NCBI GenBank assembly: GCA_025175895.1
Contig: CM045991.1
Coordinates: forward strand, 76,247,174-76,311,173
DNA from: Wurfbainia villosa
Lineage: Eukaryota; Streptophyta; Magnoliopsida; Zingiberales; Zingiberaceae
Length of the DNA: 64,000 nt
Reading direction: 5' to 3'
The translations under genes and the position numbers were made by a program. Positions 32,973 to 44,315 of the stretch are shown here, one piece after another; within the stretch, counting starts at the first letter, position 1, and the number at the start of each line of letters is the position of its first letter. The notes beneath the pieces are model-generated. The model was not told the DNA's origin, ran no database searches, and saw nothing but the letters and a program-made list of their open reading frames with translations.

Positions 32973-34145
32973 GGTGATCTACAACATTAAAATGCAAAGT
33001 TAAGTATCATACCTTAATCATTTAATTAGGCCTTTAATTAAATGAGGCTCCCACTAAATTCTCATAGCTACTATTTAGCTATAAATTTATATGGGATAAA
33101 GATCCACATCATAATTCGTCTTGAGTTAGCTTTGGCTAATCGCCCAAGACGTAGTATAATTAGGTAGGCAATCTTTTGCCAATTACATCTGATGTAACTC
33201 TTTAATAGCTTTGGTTAAGTTTTAGATTAGTTTAGTGTTTATTCCTAAACCAGCTTCCAGGCTGTGGCGAGGCACAGAGGCCTTCTTGGATATCGGAGCA
33301 ACGACCACTTCTAAGACAAAGCTGATGTTCGGAATTCACACAAAACTAATTTTAACACTTATGTTCAAAGCTAATATATGCCTCTACTTTCTTAACCAAT
33401 TAAGAAAAACACTTAATTAAGTCTTAACCAAGACTGATAGCGGGACATCACGATTGTCCACTCGCACCCCTCCAAGATAAAATGCATTGCTTTGCTTTGG
33501 CAAACCCAATAACAAATGATCGAGGAAGTAGTGAGTACCAACTTTGGTAGGCATATCGTTTAGACTTATTAAGAAATAAACATGTATCATATACATATTA
33601 GCATACATCACATATAAGCTAAACTAATCATGCATCACATACATATTAAACTAACATGCATCACATACATATTAAACTAACGTGTCATGGTTATGGCCCT
33701 TATTCTACAATCTTCTCAAGCCAATGAAAAGATTGATTGGTCAACCTAGGGATAGCATCTTCTCCTAAGTGCTTCCTTTTGGTTGTCTTGTGTGTTGACT
33801 TCCTCCTTGTAACCTCATCTTCCAATGGACCCTCCATCCTTGTTTTGTACATTACAAAAGGAGAAATACTCGAGTTACATTCGAGTCTAAAACTAATTTT
33901 ACAACAAGAATATTAGGAGAAAGGCACGACACGCAGCGTATTAAGAATTACAACACACAATCACAAACTTTTTGGGACTAGGCCATAACCATGCACCATG
34001 TCATTTTAACTTTTAAAAGACATTGGATATTTTATTATGTTTGAAAATTTGCTAATGCAATTATCAACTCATAATAAAATTTATCCTACTTCTATATCAC
34101 ATATAAAATAGAGAAAACCTATTTTTATACGATCTTTCGCAAGTG
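32973..34145 (-). other. F untranslated leader
   Basis: About 1.2 kb without a supported gene between gag and primer site. Contains three repeats of CATCACATACATATTA(AA) type at 33590-33680. The hairpin array of Cop1/H is not present. Confidence 0.65.
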
Positions 34146-34157
34146 GCTATGATACCA
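34146..34157 (-). other. F primer binding site
   Basis: Plus-strand GGCTATGATACCA region, one mismatch to the initiator-Met type (GGCTCTGATACCA), two bases from the LTR. Confidence 0.8.
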
Positions 34158-34159
34158 AT

Positions 34160-36025
34160 CGTAGGGAATTCTTTATGCCAAATGGCATATGCAAGAACGG
34201 AAAATAGGATCCTTCCAAGTGATCCATGCGAAAGCAAACTCGTATAAAATAAATTTCTCTAAACCAAACCTATCTTATAGGAGAGGATTACCTTTGTTGC
34301 GTGCCCTTGTTAATCCCGCTTTTCCTTTCGGTTTGTTGGATCATTAGCACGTTCAAGTGTCCGTGCCTCTATATGTATCCACACGAGCACGCTCTTGTCT
34401 CACAAAAGGAAAACTAGAAGAGCTCTCCTTTACTTCTTGCTAGAGAAGTCCCTAAAGGAGAGGGAGAGAGGGAAAAGGAGAAAGGAAGAAGAAGACTCCT
34501 CTTCTTGCTAGCCTACACTCACAAACACCACACAACCAAGGCTTCCACCAAGCTCTCTCACAACCACCACAATCACAATCCAAATGATGCTTTGGCCGGC
34601 CACTCCATGGGGCCTTTTATAGGGTTGGCAAAACCCTTTCACCTCCTACAATTTAATGCAATCCATTGCATTGAGACCCCTTTGTTTTGCCGGCCACTTA
34701 AGGAGACAAAAACCATTTTGTCCCCTTCCACCTTATCTAGCTTAGGTGGATGCTTAGGTGGCATGCTTATGTGGCATGCTTATGTGGCATGCTTATGTGG
34801 CATTCATGCATGTTGAATTAATCTTATTAATTCAATTAAGCTTATGTTATCATATTGAATTAATCTTATTAATTCAATTAAGCTTATGTTATCATATTGA
34901 ATTAATCTTATTAAATCAATAAGGTAACATATTGAATTAATCTCATTAAATCAATTAGCTAAAATTCATTAAGCTTAAAGTCCAAAAACCATTTTGTACT
35001 TAAGCTTATTCCCAAATTATTCTAGTCAAACTAGAATACTCTAATTCCTCTAATTATCATGCTCTTTGTGTGTGACCCTATAGGCTCTCATAACGCTAAG
35101 AGTGGACCTAAACTCTTTTAGATACACAAGCAATGAGCGCATCTAGCAATACATCATTGCTACCTAAGTTACGAGATAAGTCAAGATCCGACTAACCTTC
35201 CGTGACTACTATAATATATGACCGTGTCCTTCTATCTCTGATATCGATTGATCAATGAGGCATAGACCGTGGTCATCCTCGATCAATCTATGTGTTTCTT
35301 GATCCCCGAGTAAACTAACTCAAACAAATGAGCTCAATATCTCATATTGACTCATTCGAGCATGGCCATGCGCTTTAGTAGTTCTACTCAATCAAGGGGC
35401 CCACCGATATCACTCTGGCCATATGGAAGGGATAGATCCCATCTACATCACTCACATCCTCCGCATAATTTGTTACATACCCAAGAATCGCTTTTATGGT
35501 CCACCTTTACATGTGACGCTTGACGATACCAAAGTACATAACTCCTTATGTAGGGAACCATAGTGACTTCGTGTCTAAGGACTATTCATACCAATAGTCA
35601 CATGAGAAAGTTTATGACACTCATATAACGATCCATGAAACTTTCTCTCAAGTGTCAGGCCAAAGATATATTCTCCAATATATACCCATGTGTCAACTTG
35701 ATATCATATATCCATGACTTGTGAGATCAAGTCATCAATTGACCTACATGTAGTCTTTATGTATTAATATTGCCCTTGCATATTAATACTGACTAGAACA
35801 TTTAGGAAAGTGTTCTCATAGCCTCTCATAATCAATTCGCCAATTGATGTGCTGTAGATAAGAACCTACTTTTCGAGGACATTATTATATTTAAATTAGC
35901 GGGCACAAGCAAGATGTAAATATAATAACCAATCCTTTGCCTTTATAGAATATGATACAAAATGTTCCCTATTCAACCATCACATGATTGGTTCTAGGGC
36001 TATGGCTCCTGATAGCTAACTAACA
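34160..36025 (-). repeat. F 5' LTR
   Basis: Begins CGTAGGG where the other LTR has TGTAGGG, so the terminal TG is mutated. TATA box minus strand CTATAAAAGG at 34613-34622. The last 30 bases before ...CTAACTAACA differ from the 3' LTR (about 14 extra bases at 36002-36015). Tandem repeats at 34749-34957. Confidence 0.9.
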
Positions 36026-36730
36026 AGCGATTCAGACGAGGTTCCAACTTATAAAGATTCGCTTCAGACATGTCTGGACTCTCCCATATCTGAATATGTC
36101 TTAGATTATGCTTTCTCCTAGTCCACAACTCTGTGGGAGTAGAAGACACTGATTTAGATGGAACCAAGTTCAATACAATGTCAGATCTAGAGCATATCCT
36201 AACTAATTTGGCAACTCGTAACTCATCATCGATCTAACCATCTCCATAAGAGTCTTATTCTTCTACACACCGCTCATGGGTGTGCGTGTGCAATTGGGAT
36301 TGAATCTCACGATAAGTAATTCCTAAACTCTCCCTATTCGCCACTACGAGCAGATCGTAGTGTCATCCATATCTTGAATAATCGTCTATGAGAAAGGCGA
36401 AATATTCAAAATCACCTCTAGCCTGGATAGTCATAGGACCAAACATATCAGAATGAACCAATTCTAACACATCTTTGGCTTTATACCCCTTGGCCTTAAA
36501 AGGCCTCTTGGTCATTTTATCCTACAAGCAAGATTCGCAAGTTGGGAGATCCTCCACCACTAATGAACCCAAAAGGTCCATCAGCTATCAACCTTTGAAT
36601 TCTTCTTAGGTTAATATGACCAAGCCTAAGATGCCAAAGATATGTTTGGTTTATCTTCGAAGGTTCTTTTCTCTTATTGGAATTAGAAGATGAGTTATTA
36701 ATCTCAATTTGCATCGTGGGAGGTTTTGGT
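36026..36730 (-). pseudogene. E integrase, N-terminal and core part
   Basis: Continues the E polyprotein upstream of F. Zinc region: TYLWHLRLGHINLRRIQRL with the two His, then TCESCL for the two Cys, followed by an in-frame TAG. Catalytic core: LVHSDMFGPMTIQARG (first Asp), with later acids in shifted frames down to STPTELWTRRKHNLRHIQIW, which ends at the F insertion. Frames are short and separated by many small indels. Confidence 0.8.
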
Positions 36731-37040
36731 TCAAGTGTATAAATTTCCTATCAATGTACTAACAGATATTCTCCCTATTCCTTTTATAACAAGTACATTA
36801 AAAGAAATAGAATATCCATACATAAACAATTTAGAAACTGAAACTAAATTCTTTCTAAATAAAGGTACATAAAGGAATTTTCGAACTAAAATTTTATTTT
36901 TCAAGAGATAAATAAACTTCTCCATGCAATAGCCGACACCTTCATGGCATTGCCCAAGTAAATGGTAATCTCTCCTCATTGTCATTGCTCTCGGAACGCA
37001 AAGTATTGCAGACATGATCAGTGGCTCCCGTATCTACTCA
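36731..37040 (-). pseudogene. E aspartic protease
   Basis: The active site VDTGATDHVCNTL is readable (DTG codons 37026-37034), directly after an in-frame TGA. It is followed by the frame 36731-37015 containing KNKILVRKFLYVPLFRKNLVSVSKL, the LYVP...NLISVSKL block typical of plant copia proteases. Differs from the DTGCGSH type of Cop1/H. Confidence 0.82.
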
Positions 37041-37450
37041 CCAGGTGTCGGTAGGTAACACCACTAATCTTGTTTCAACGACTAGACCAAAGGATATACC
37101 TTTGTTCTTCTTCGGATTGGGACATTCCTTCTTCCAATGTCCATTCTGCTTGCAAGTGAAGTATTGCCCGAGATCCTCCCACCACTTTTGCTCCACCTTG
37201 TTTCTTCTTCTTCTGCCTTGTAGAAACCTTAGCAACCATGGCTGAGCTGAGCAAGCCTTTTTGTAGAATGATATCGACTGGTTTATCGATCTCACTCCAA
37301 GGACTTCACTCATTCGTAGGCTTAGGAGGACACTCTCAAGAGTACATATTTGTACTCCTCAACAGTTAAGACAATGTCAAGATTCCTTTCTCCAATCAAC
37401 ATAATCATGTACAATAAGTTCATTTCCTTTAGTATCACAGCAAGTGGACT
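37041..37450 (-). pseudogene. E gag remnant with zinc knuckle
   Basis: 37038-37313 carries the C-terminal gag and a CCHC knuckle reading YFTCKQNGHWKKECP: the first Cys is Tyr, a single G-to-A change. Upstream about 40 codons similar to the copia gag C-terminus (VLTVEEYKYVLL) can be read to about 37450. Most of gag, some 150 codons, is absent, so the element carries a gag deletion. Confidence 0.7.
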
Positions 37451-38495
37451 GAAAGTCATTTTGAAAATCTTAAGAATCACATAGATCATTATTGTAAATT
37501 TAAAAAATTATTGATTCCTCAAACAATAAAATTTTAAATCAACCAACACCGAGAATATCGTATGCCACGATAGTGTGGACGTATACAAATTCTGTATTTG
37601 TAAGAGGAGGTTTTACCCATTAATTTTACTATCTTGTCAACCTAACTTTATGACAAGTAAAATTAATAGTTGGTTTCTCTTCGGCCCTACAAATAAAAGC
37701 AGTGACTCCGATGGGGAGGATACTTATATTTGTATCTAAGTGTTCACCATTACTTGGTACCGAGGTAATTATCTCAGGTTATGTGCCTTACGATGGGCAA
37801 GTACACACGCTCCTTAATAATTTCCTATAACCATCTTCGACCTTGTGATCCGCAAACAAACCCATCCGATGGGGAGGAAGGCACTCAGAGCCGACGCGCA
37901 AGTTTGTTTGCATCACTTTTCAAATCGTAATAGAGGCCGTGGGAATTTATAAAAATATCCCTCTCCCACTTAGTAATTTGAAATTGAGAAATTTTCCTAG
38001 CCTATGACATGTATATCAAACAAAAAGCGATAAATATGAAAAATAAATTATTTTCCAACTATTATGGATTTTGTCTTCAATATGACTCCCGTCGCATCGT
38101 CATCTCGTCCGCTCCTCCTACGCCATGTACGAGCCATCCGGAGATCCGAGCCGAGACAAAAACCTATTTTAATTTTCATCTATCGATCCTATACTCCACA
38201 AGGGAGTGTACATGAAATCTAGATCGAAAGTAAAATAAAATAAAGAGTGGCTAAACAATGTCATATTTAATTTACAAAAAAAAAATCAAATACTAGCCTC
38301 ATCAACCGCGAGGATTCAACAAAATAAATATTTACACACATACAATCACATACACACATATGGCCATAATAGTCAGATCTTATGCCTGCAACCAAAGAGT
38401 TAAACTACGCATATCCTACTATTATCCCGCACATATAATATATGAAAAAGTGCATAAAATTAACCAAATCCTAAACACACAAAACCGGAAACCTT
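37451..38495 (-). other. E leader region, no gene supported
   Basis: About 1 kb between the gag remnant and the primer site. A+T-rich, with a poly-A run at 38275-38283. I see no gene or repeat array. Confidence 0.55.
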
Positions 38496-38508
38496 GGCTC
38501 TGATACCA
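38496..38508 (-). other. E primer binding site
   Basis: Plus-strand GGCTCTGATACCA, perfect initiator-Met type, two bases from the LTR at 38511. Confidence 0.92.
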
Positions 38509-38510
38509 AT

Positions 38511-40383
38511 TGAAGGGTTTTTGCTTATCGAGTTCGTGAGGGGAAACTTCGCTTCCCACTTCACCTCGGTAGCTTGTCCATGGCGATCCCTTCGATGTCC
38601 CCGGATAAAATTTTTTAATCCTAGACAAAAGGGATTGCCCAAACCACCAAGCCATCGTCGTGATATTCGTTTAGAGAGGTCACTTGAACAAACTAGTTGT
38701 TCAAGCGACCATCCTCTATTCTACGAGTAGCCGCGGAATAGACGATGTCCGGATCGCCAATTTTCGTGTTTATGCTCGGGATCCAAGTATTATTTAGCCA
38801 TTTACAGATTTATAATATGCTTTTAATTGGAAAACAAATACAAGCAATAAACAAAAGAGAAAAAAGAATAGATATACCTCTTGATCTTCTAATGTATGAC
38901 CTTCCTCCTTTTGGACGTAGTGTGGGCGACGCTCTACCAAAAGTCGAAGCTCCTAGATCGCAAATCTTCCTTCCTTGCTCTTCCAAAGCAAGAGAAAGAA
39001 TAGAAACAAAGTTCTTCTCCTCCCTAAAACCAACCAACAAGGAACTAAGAAGATCCTTGCCGCCGGCCAACAAGGTGAAGGAGAAGATGGTGGAAAACAA
39101 CCAAGACACCAAGGGAAGCCCTATATCTTGTTTCCACCACCTAAGGAGAAGAAGAAGGGAGCTTTTGGGCACCGGCCAAGGCTGGAAAAGAGGCTGGAGA
39201 GGTGCTGGACGTTGGCCAAAAGAGGAAGAAGAAGAGAAGAATACCTTCCTTATTTGGTGCCACCCTTGCCTCCAAACCCTAATCCTAATCCTATCTCAAC
39301 TAGGATTCCTCTTCCTTGCCGCCCAAAAACCTTAGCTCTCATCAATTAACCCACGCCAACTCTCTTGTCATCCTTTTATAGAGTTAGGGATAAGTCATGA
39401 ATTAATCTCATCCATTAGTTCTAGGGATTTAATCTCAACCGTCGGATCTAGAGATTTAATCTCAACCGTCGGATCTTAGAGATTTAATCTCTACCTATGG
39501 ATCTTAAAGTTTTGTTTCTATCCATTGGATCTAAGCTTTATGAGGTGTTAATAAGCTACATTAGGGACCATGAGGAGGAGTTGGGTCTTGGCCACCCATG
39601 GATCAAGCCCACATAAAGTCCGATCCACTAATGATGATCCAATCCACTAAAGGTTCATCATTGATCTACCTCACCAACCCCCATATGATAATATGGGCTT
39701 ATATTATTTGTACATTTTCTCATGTTTAAGATCTCGAATGTCCATCGACATTAATTTATGACCATTAATTAATCAACATCTAACTCCTGAGTAGTACCAC
39801 TCAACCTTTTCATCATGCCGACCAAGTCCACTGCAGGTTTACATGATGAACCTTATGAGCTCCTCAAGGGGACATCATCATCCTAATATATAGGACACAC
39901 GCCATCCTATAATCAACTACACACCATATAAATAATATCATCTCCTAACTTATCGAGCCTATCGATTTAATCTATAAATCTGCCATGTAAATCAAAGAGA
40001 TGAGTACTAAGTATATGTGCATTATTATATCGATTAAGAGTATGTACTAAATAATATCCGAGATCCGATTCGATTATGTAGTCGCAATAAATCGAATCAC
40101 CTCTAAGTCGTCGCTCAATACACACAAAGTGCACTAGTGTGATTCTATGGTCAAGACAAACCAACACCAAATCACTACAATCATTAGATGGTTTGTCCAA
40201 AGTCATCTAGAGTCTTTACATATACTTTTCAAGATAACATGATCTCGGTGACACACACACATGTTATCTACAATATAAAGTATTAGACAATGCATAACCA
40301 TAAAATATGCAAACAATGATCATGTGATTCTTATTTCAAAATAAAGATGTTCATACAAAAGATAGACTTGATACATCCCTACA
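38511..40383 (-). repeat. E 5' LTR
   Basis: TGAAGGGTTTTTGC...CATCCCTACA, 1873 bases. TATA box minus strand CTATAAAAGG at 39372-39381. A threefold repeat of GGATTTAATCTCAACCGTC-like units lies at 39425-39540. Plus-strand open frames at 38745-39349 are antisense to the element and in a purine-rich stretch; no homology seen. Confidence 0.88.
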
Positions 40384-40469
40384 CAATCTCCCAATACATT
40401 GTCGACATCAATGTCAAACATCAAAATATTACTGAGTCCGATTAATCGTGACTGGCCGATTGCACCAAC
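40384..40469 (-). repeat. LTR end fragment of the A/B family
   Basis: Ends ...CGATTGCACCAACA and contains TGTCAAACATCAAAATATTACTG..., matching the last 80 bases of the B LTR (12195-12275). It abuts the E 5' LTR on its left. Confidence 0.7.
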
Positions 40470-42975
40470 AAAGTTGTTAAAATTGAATTGAGTTGATTAA
40501 ATTGCTGTTTAATTAATTTGATTAAATTTAGTTGAATAAGTTGGTTGTTGATTAAGTTAATTTGGTTAAGATGATTAAATTTAGTTGAATAAGTTGATTG
40601 AGTTGATTAAGTTAATTTGGTTAAGTTTAGTTTAGTTGAGTTGAGTAAATTGGTTATGTTGAGTTCTAATTCATCTCCACAATCTAAGTTTTCAATACAC
40701 ATTAATCCTATAGGTTTTGTGAGAAGATGATTTATTTTTATCTTATTTAATTTTAATGAGAAATTTCAAAGTTTTTTAAACTTGTGTTAGATTCAAGTTC
40801 AAGATGAGCTAATTAACTAGATTTTTCCAAAATTGACTTCTAGGTCATGGCTAGCATATAACCTTCTTGGATATCGATGGACCATTTGCTAGACAAAGTC
40901 AATGAAGGAATCAAATAATTGACTCACTTTGACTAAGCTTGGTCTAACTAGTTAAAACTTAGTGAGTTAGCTTCGTTAGTTCCACTGACTTAGTGTACCA
41001 GTCGTATGAGGCATATGACCTTCTTGGATATCGGATGGACCACTTCCTAGACATGCATCTTGAAGAGCTTCTCAAACTCAGCTTCACTTCATTTTAGTAC
41101 TAGGTTATTCAAGTTTAAACTACTTTGTTTCCTATCTAGTTCATTCTAAATTAAGCAAGTAAAGAAAACTAAGACATGCAAGAGTTTAATTAAATAAAGA
41201 AACAAGCAAAGTGTTTTCTCCCCTAAGTGATAACTTGGTTCCTTTGTTCACTATGAACTTGACTCTTGGGAACCCAAAATTGATTTGATCCAACTTAGTT
41301 GACTAAGTTAGCTTTAGGAACCCATGCTTGGACTCAACTCTTAGTGTCACTAAGTAATGACATGTATGATTTATATGAGGATTTAGTCTTGTGTCCGAAG
41401 TCCGATACTTGTTGACACTAACATGAGATCCAAGCATCATGTTTAGATACTTGAGCTCGAGGTGAACCATTCCAACATTCCTGAAATCTCCTACTTGCAT
41501 TTTTAGGACCGAGTTCTCTTCCTCAAGCTTTGCAACTTGACTTGAGTCTCAATCCTCAACTGAAATCGAGTTTACTTGCTCCAAGTACTTGAACTTCCAA
41601 GGAGTGAATCATTGCTCTTGAACTTAGCTATTTTCCTACCTAGGCATGCAATTATGTTATATAATTTATCTTCTAATGGAGAAGTTATCTCGCCTAGTTC
41701 TTAAACGAATGTGGATCCATGGCTTCTCCTAGACTCTACTTGGAACTTGATTCGCCTCGTAACTTGATTTGTCAAAAATGCTACAAAGCTCCTCTGGTTT
41801 CGTGATCCACTCTTCCAAGATGATTCGTCCCAAGTTGCCTTGAGTGCTTTCTTCTTTCACTTTTTAGTTTTTCTTCCTTTTAGATTTGCACTCACTTGTA
41901 GTGACCTTCCTATTGCACTCATAACAAGTCACTTCGATATCCTTGTTGTCGATGACCGGCATCCTTCTTTGTAAATCTCTTTCTCCGCTTGAATATTTTC
42001 ATACCATGTTTACAATCTCTTCTTCTCCGTTAGGTCCGAATTAGACTCGCCTTGGACTCACTCTTGGTTTTCCTTTATTTTTAGTAACCCGCCACTAAAG
42101 CAATACCATTCTTTGATTGAGTCATTGTTCGTAGTTTGAGTACGCAAAATAGTTCGTAGTCTAATTAAGGAAAGGTCCGGAGACCTTATAGGCATCAACG
42201 ATGGAAGTCCATAAGGGCTCCTCGAATGCCTTAAGTGTTTACCTAATTACATCCTTATTTTCATTTGATGACCTCTTAGATGAAGTCCATTTAGTATGTC
42301 TTTTATTCTAGTGTGAAGTTGACTAGCATTTTCATTTTCAAGCATTTTACAATTAAATAGTTTATTAAGTAGCATATCTCTTTTAGCTATTATAGTGTCA
42401 TTAGTGTATTCATGTAATTCAATTAACTTATCCCACAGCCTAGAATTCAAGGGTCCGACTCTATTGAGCTCTTCTTGGTAAGTCCGCATAAGGTGTTCGG
42501 GCCTTATAATCGACTTGAGCTGTTTCCTTACATTTGTGGTCCATTTTATTAAAACAACTCGAGTCGCCTACGAGAAATGAAACTCTTAATTGAAAACGAC
42601 ACCGAGGTATTTTTGAGAAGCACTCCATTCGCCTCTTCCAATAGGAAAAGTCCTCTATTAGATGAGGCTAATGAGTGTTGTTCCTTCTAGTGTGACATAA
42701 ATAATTTTATAAAAATAGTTTTTATTTTTATTTTTAATTAATTAATTATTTTTTTAGAAATATTCCTAGAGTTATAAATGAAACAATATTATACTTGTAA
42801 AAAAAATGAATTTATACTAAAGTAAGATGGACAAGTATTAAAAACATTATTCTAGTGCAAAAGAAAATATTAAAACTAATGCAAAAATTATTCTAAGACA
42901 AAAATACTAAAATTAAAGAAAACTTTTAATGATCTCATTGGTTGCACAAAACTTGAGCGCCTGCTCGATACCAAT
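40470..42975 (-). pseudogene. G: decayed interior of a gag element
   Basis: Minus strand. Primer site GCTCGATACCA (42963-42973, one base short of consensus). Gag block LWDKLIELHEYTNDTIIAKRDMLLNKLFNCKM and LHTRIKDILNGLHL at 42247-42489, then a CYEC...C remnant of a zinc knuckle near 41900-41945 in which the His is not visible. 40470-40680 is a run of GTTGATTAAGTT/GGTTAAG-like units. No pol motif found. The stretch 40680-41860 shows only short frames. Confidence 0.65.
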
Positions 42976-43867
42976 TGTAGGATCGAGTTTTCCGAGAGAG
43001 TGAATTTGAATATAAAAATTATCGGAGTTTTCCGAGAGATGAATCTTGAAATATAAAAATTTTCTTTTAAAACATTAAAACTTTTCTTTCAAGAGTATGA
43101 AATTAAATAAAACGAAAAATAAAGAGACAATTATCTTTTACTTGGTTCACAACCCTAGGGTTGTTACAACTCGAGCTCTCCAAGAGCTACCTCGATAGGC
43201 AATCCACTAAATGACCCTTCGATTCAAGAACTCTCGACTTCGGAGGTGTTCGCTTTTTACAATGATTTAGAGAATGGTAACAAACTACCTTCTCTTTGAA
43301 TTAAAGTAGATAACGAAATTATTACACCAAATTAAAATGTATCGACACTTAATAGTTAAATAGATCACGAAGTGTTAGAGTTCGAATGACATGAAGTTTC
43401 AGACGAAAAACACTTGTAACAACACTTGGACATAGTAGAGATCTATGTTTGTTGGTCGTGTATTTCTTTTAGAAGCCTTTTCTGATCGAACGCCCTCTAG
43501 TCAACTCCAAATCACACGATTTAGTACATCACCTTCCACTATTGGACTGTCAATCGACTCCAGTTACATGGCTCGCGGTTTTTTCCATCGACCTAGAGGA
43601 GCTTGCATCTTGGTTGTTAGATCTTCGATCGATCACCAACTTATCTTGCCATTCAGGTACCCGATGGATACTTAGTCAATCAACCTAAGTCAGAAACCTT
43701 TTAGTCGAGTTCTCTATAAACGAGATTATCAAAAATATATAGTATGAAATGCAATGGCAGAGTAATATCGCTCGATCTTGACTTCTTAGTCCCACATGGA
43801 CTATCCGCGATTGACGCTAGCTTTGTCCCCTCAGAGGACTCAACCTCATCTCTTTCACTGAGGCTAT
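42976..43867 (-). repeat. G 5' LTR or LTR-like segment
   Basis: Starts TGTAGGATCGAG two bases after the primer site. Contains a tandem duplication of about 50 bases (GAGTTTTCCGAGAGA units at 42984 and 43025). The right end is uncertain; A/B-type LTR sequence begins near 43868. No partner LTR in the window. Confidence 0.5.
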
Positions 43868-44315
43868 TAGGATCGTTCATGCTAGAGGGGAGATGAATAA
43901 CGCCTGCTGAGATGGAATTCAATCGATCACTACAATTGTTAGTGTATGCAAGAATATATAATAGTAGAAACAAATGCACAATACAAGAACACAATAGACA
44001 AGATATATGATTCGAACCTTAAGGTTTTACTCACGGGCGAGCTAACGAGCTCAAGGCACACACCACTAATAAATCTCCTTCTATGACACAAGGTGGAGAA
44101 ACCTGACAAAGGATTACAATAGTAATACAAAGATACAAGCGATTATAAAGATAAACAAAAATACAAGTAAAGCAAAACACTTTACAAGAATGCTTTGAGT
44201 GCTTGACCTTGGTTGCTTATGCCTTGAAGGTTTGGATTGTAGCAGAATTCCCTTGAAATAGCCTCAAGAAGCATTGGGAAAACCTTTCGAGATTCTTATA
44301 AAGTTGCAAATCAAG
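43868..44315 (-). repeat. LTR fragment of the A/B family, cut by H
   Basis: GGATCGTTCATGCTAGAGG... aligns with the start of the B LTR, and the AAGGTGGAGAAACCT and GATTACAATAGTAATACAAA blocks follow in the same order. It stops at ...GCAAATCAAG, where the H LTR starts (TGTTGGG). Its continuation should lie beyond H but is not found after the gap. Confidence 0.75.

Larger units (their letters stand above)
27229..36025 (-). mobile_element. F: copia element with both LTRs, nested in E
   Basis: Minus strand: 5' LTR 34160-36025, primer site, leader, gag, damaged protease, integrase, RT, RNase H, polypurine tract, 3' LTR 27229-29077. Total 8.8 kb, the only element with both ends in the window and no gap. 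LTRs agree at about 96-97 percent by eye with many 1-4 base indels. Flanks are GTTCG on the left and AGCGA on the right, so a target duplication is not recognisable. Confidence 0.9.
24437..40383 (-). mobile_element. E: copia element split by F
   Basis: Minus strand: 5' LTR 38511-40383, primer site, leader, short gag remnant, zinc knuckle, protease, integrase (36026-36730), then F (27229-36025), then the rest of integrase, RT, RNase H (25321-27228) and a truncated 3' LTR (about 24437-25320). The two integrase parts join in the block after KLEPRLN / before NGGLFYSPRDQR, which proves the nesting. Protein sequence differs from Cop1/H and D/F, so it is a third copia family. Confidence 0.85.

Noticed and set aside
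27224..36030. Target site duplication for F
   Set aside because: Left flank GTTCG and right flank AGCGA do not match, even allowing one change; the right LTR end is altered.
38745..39349. Plus-strand frames of 196 and 124 codons
   Set aside because: Purine-rich LTR sequence of E read in two overlapping frames; composition explains the openness and no protein family is visible.
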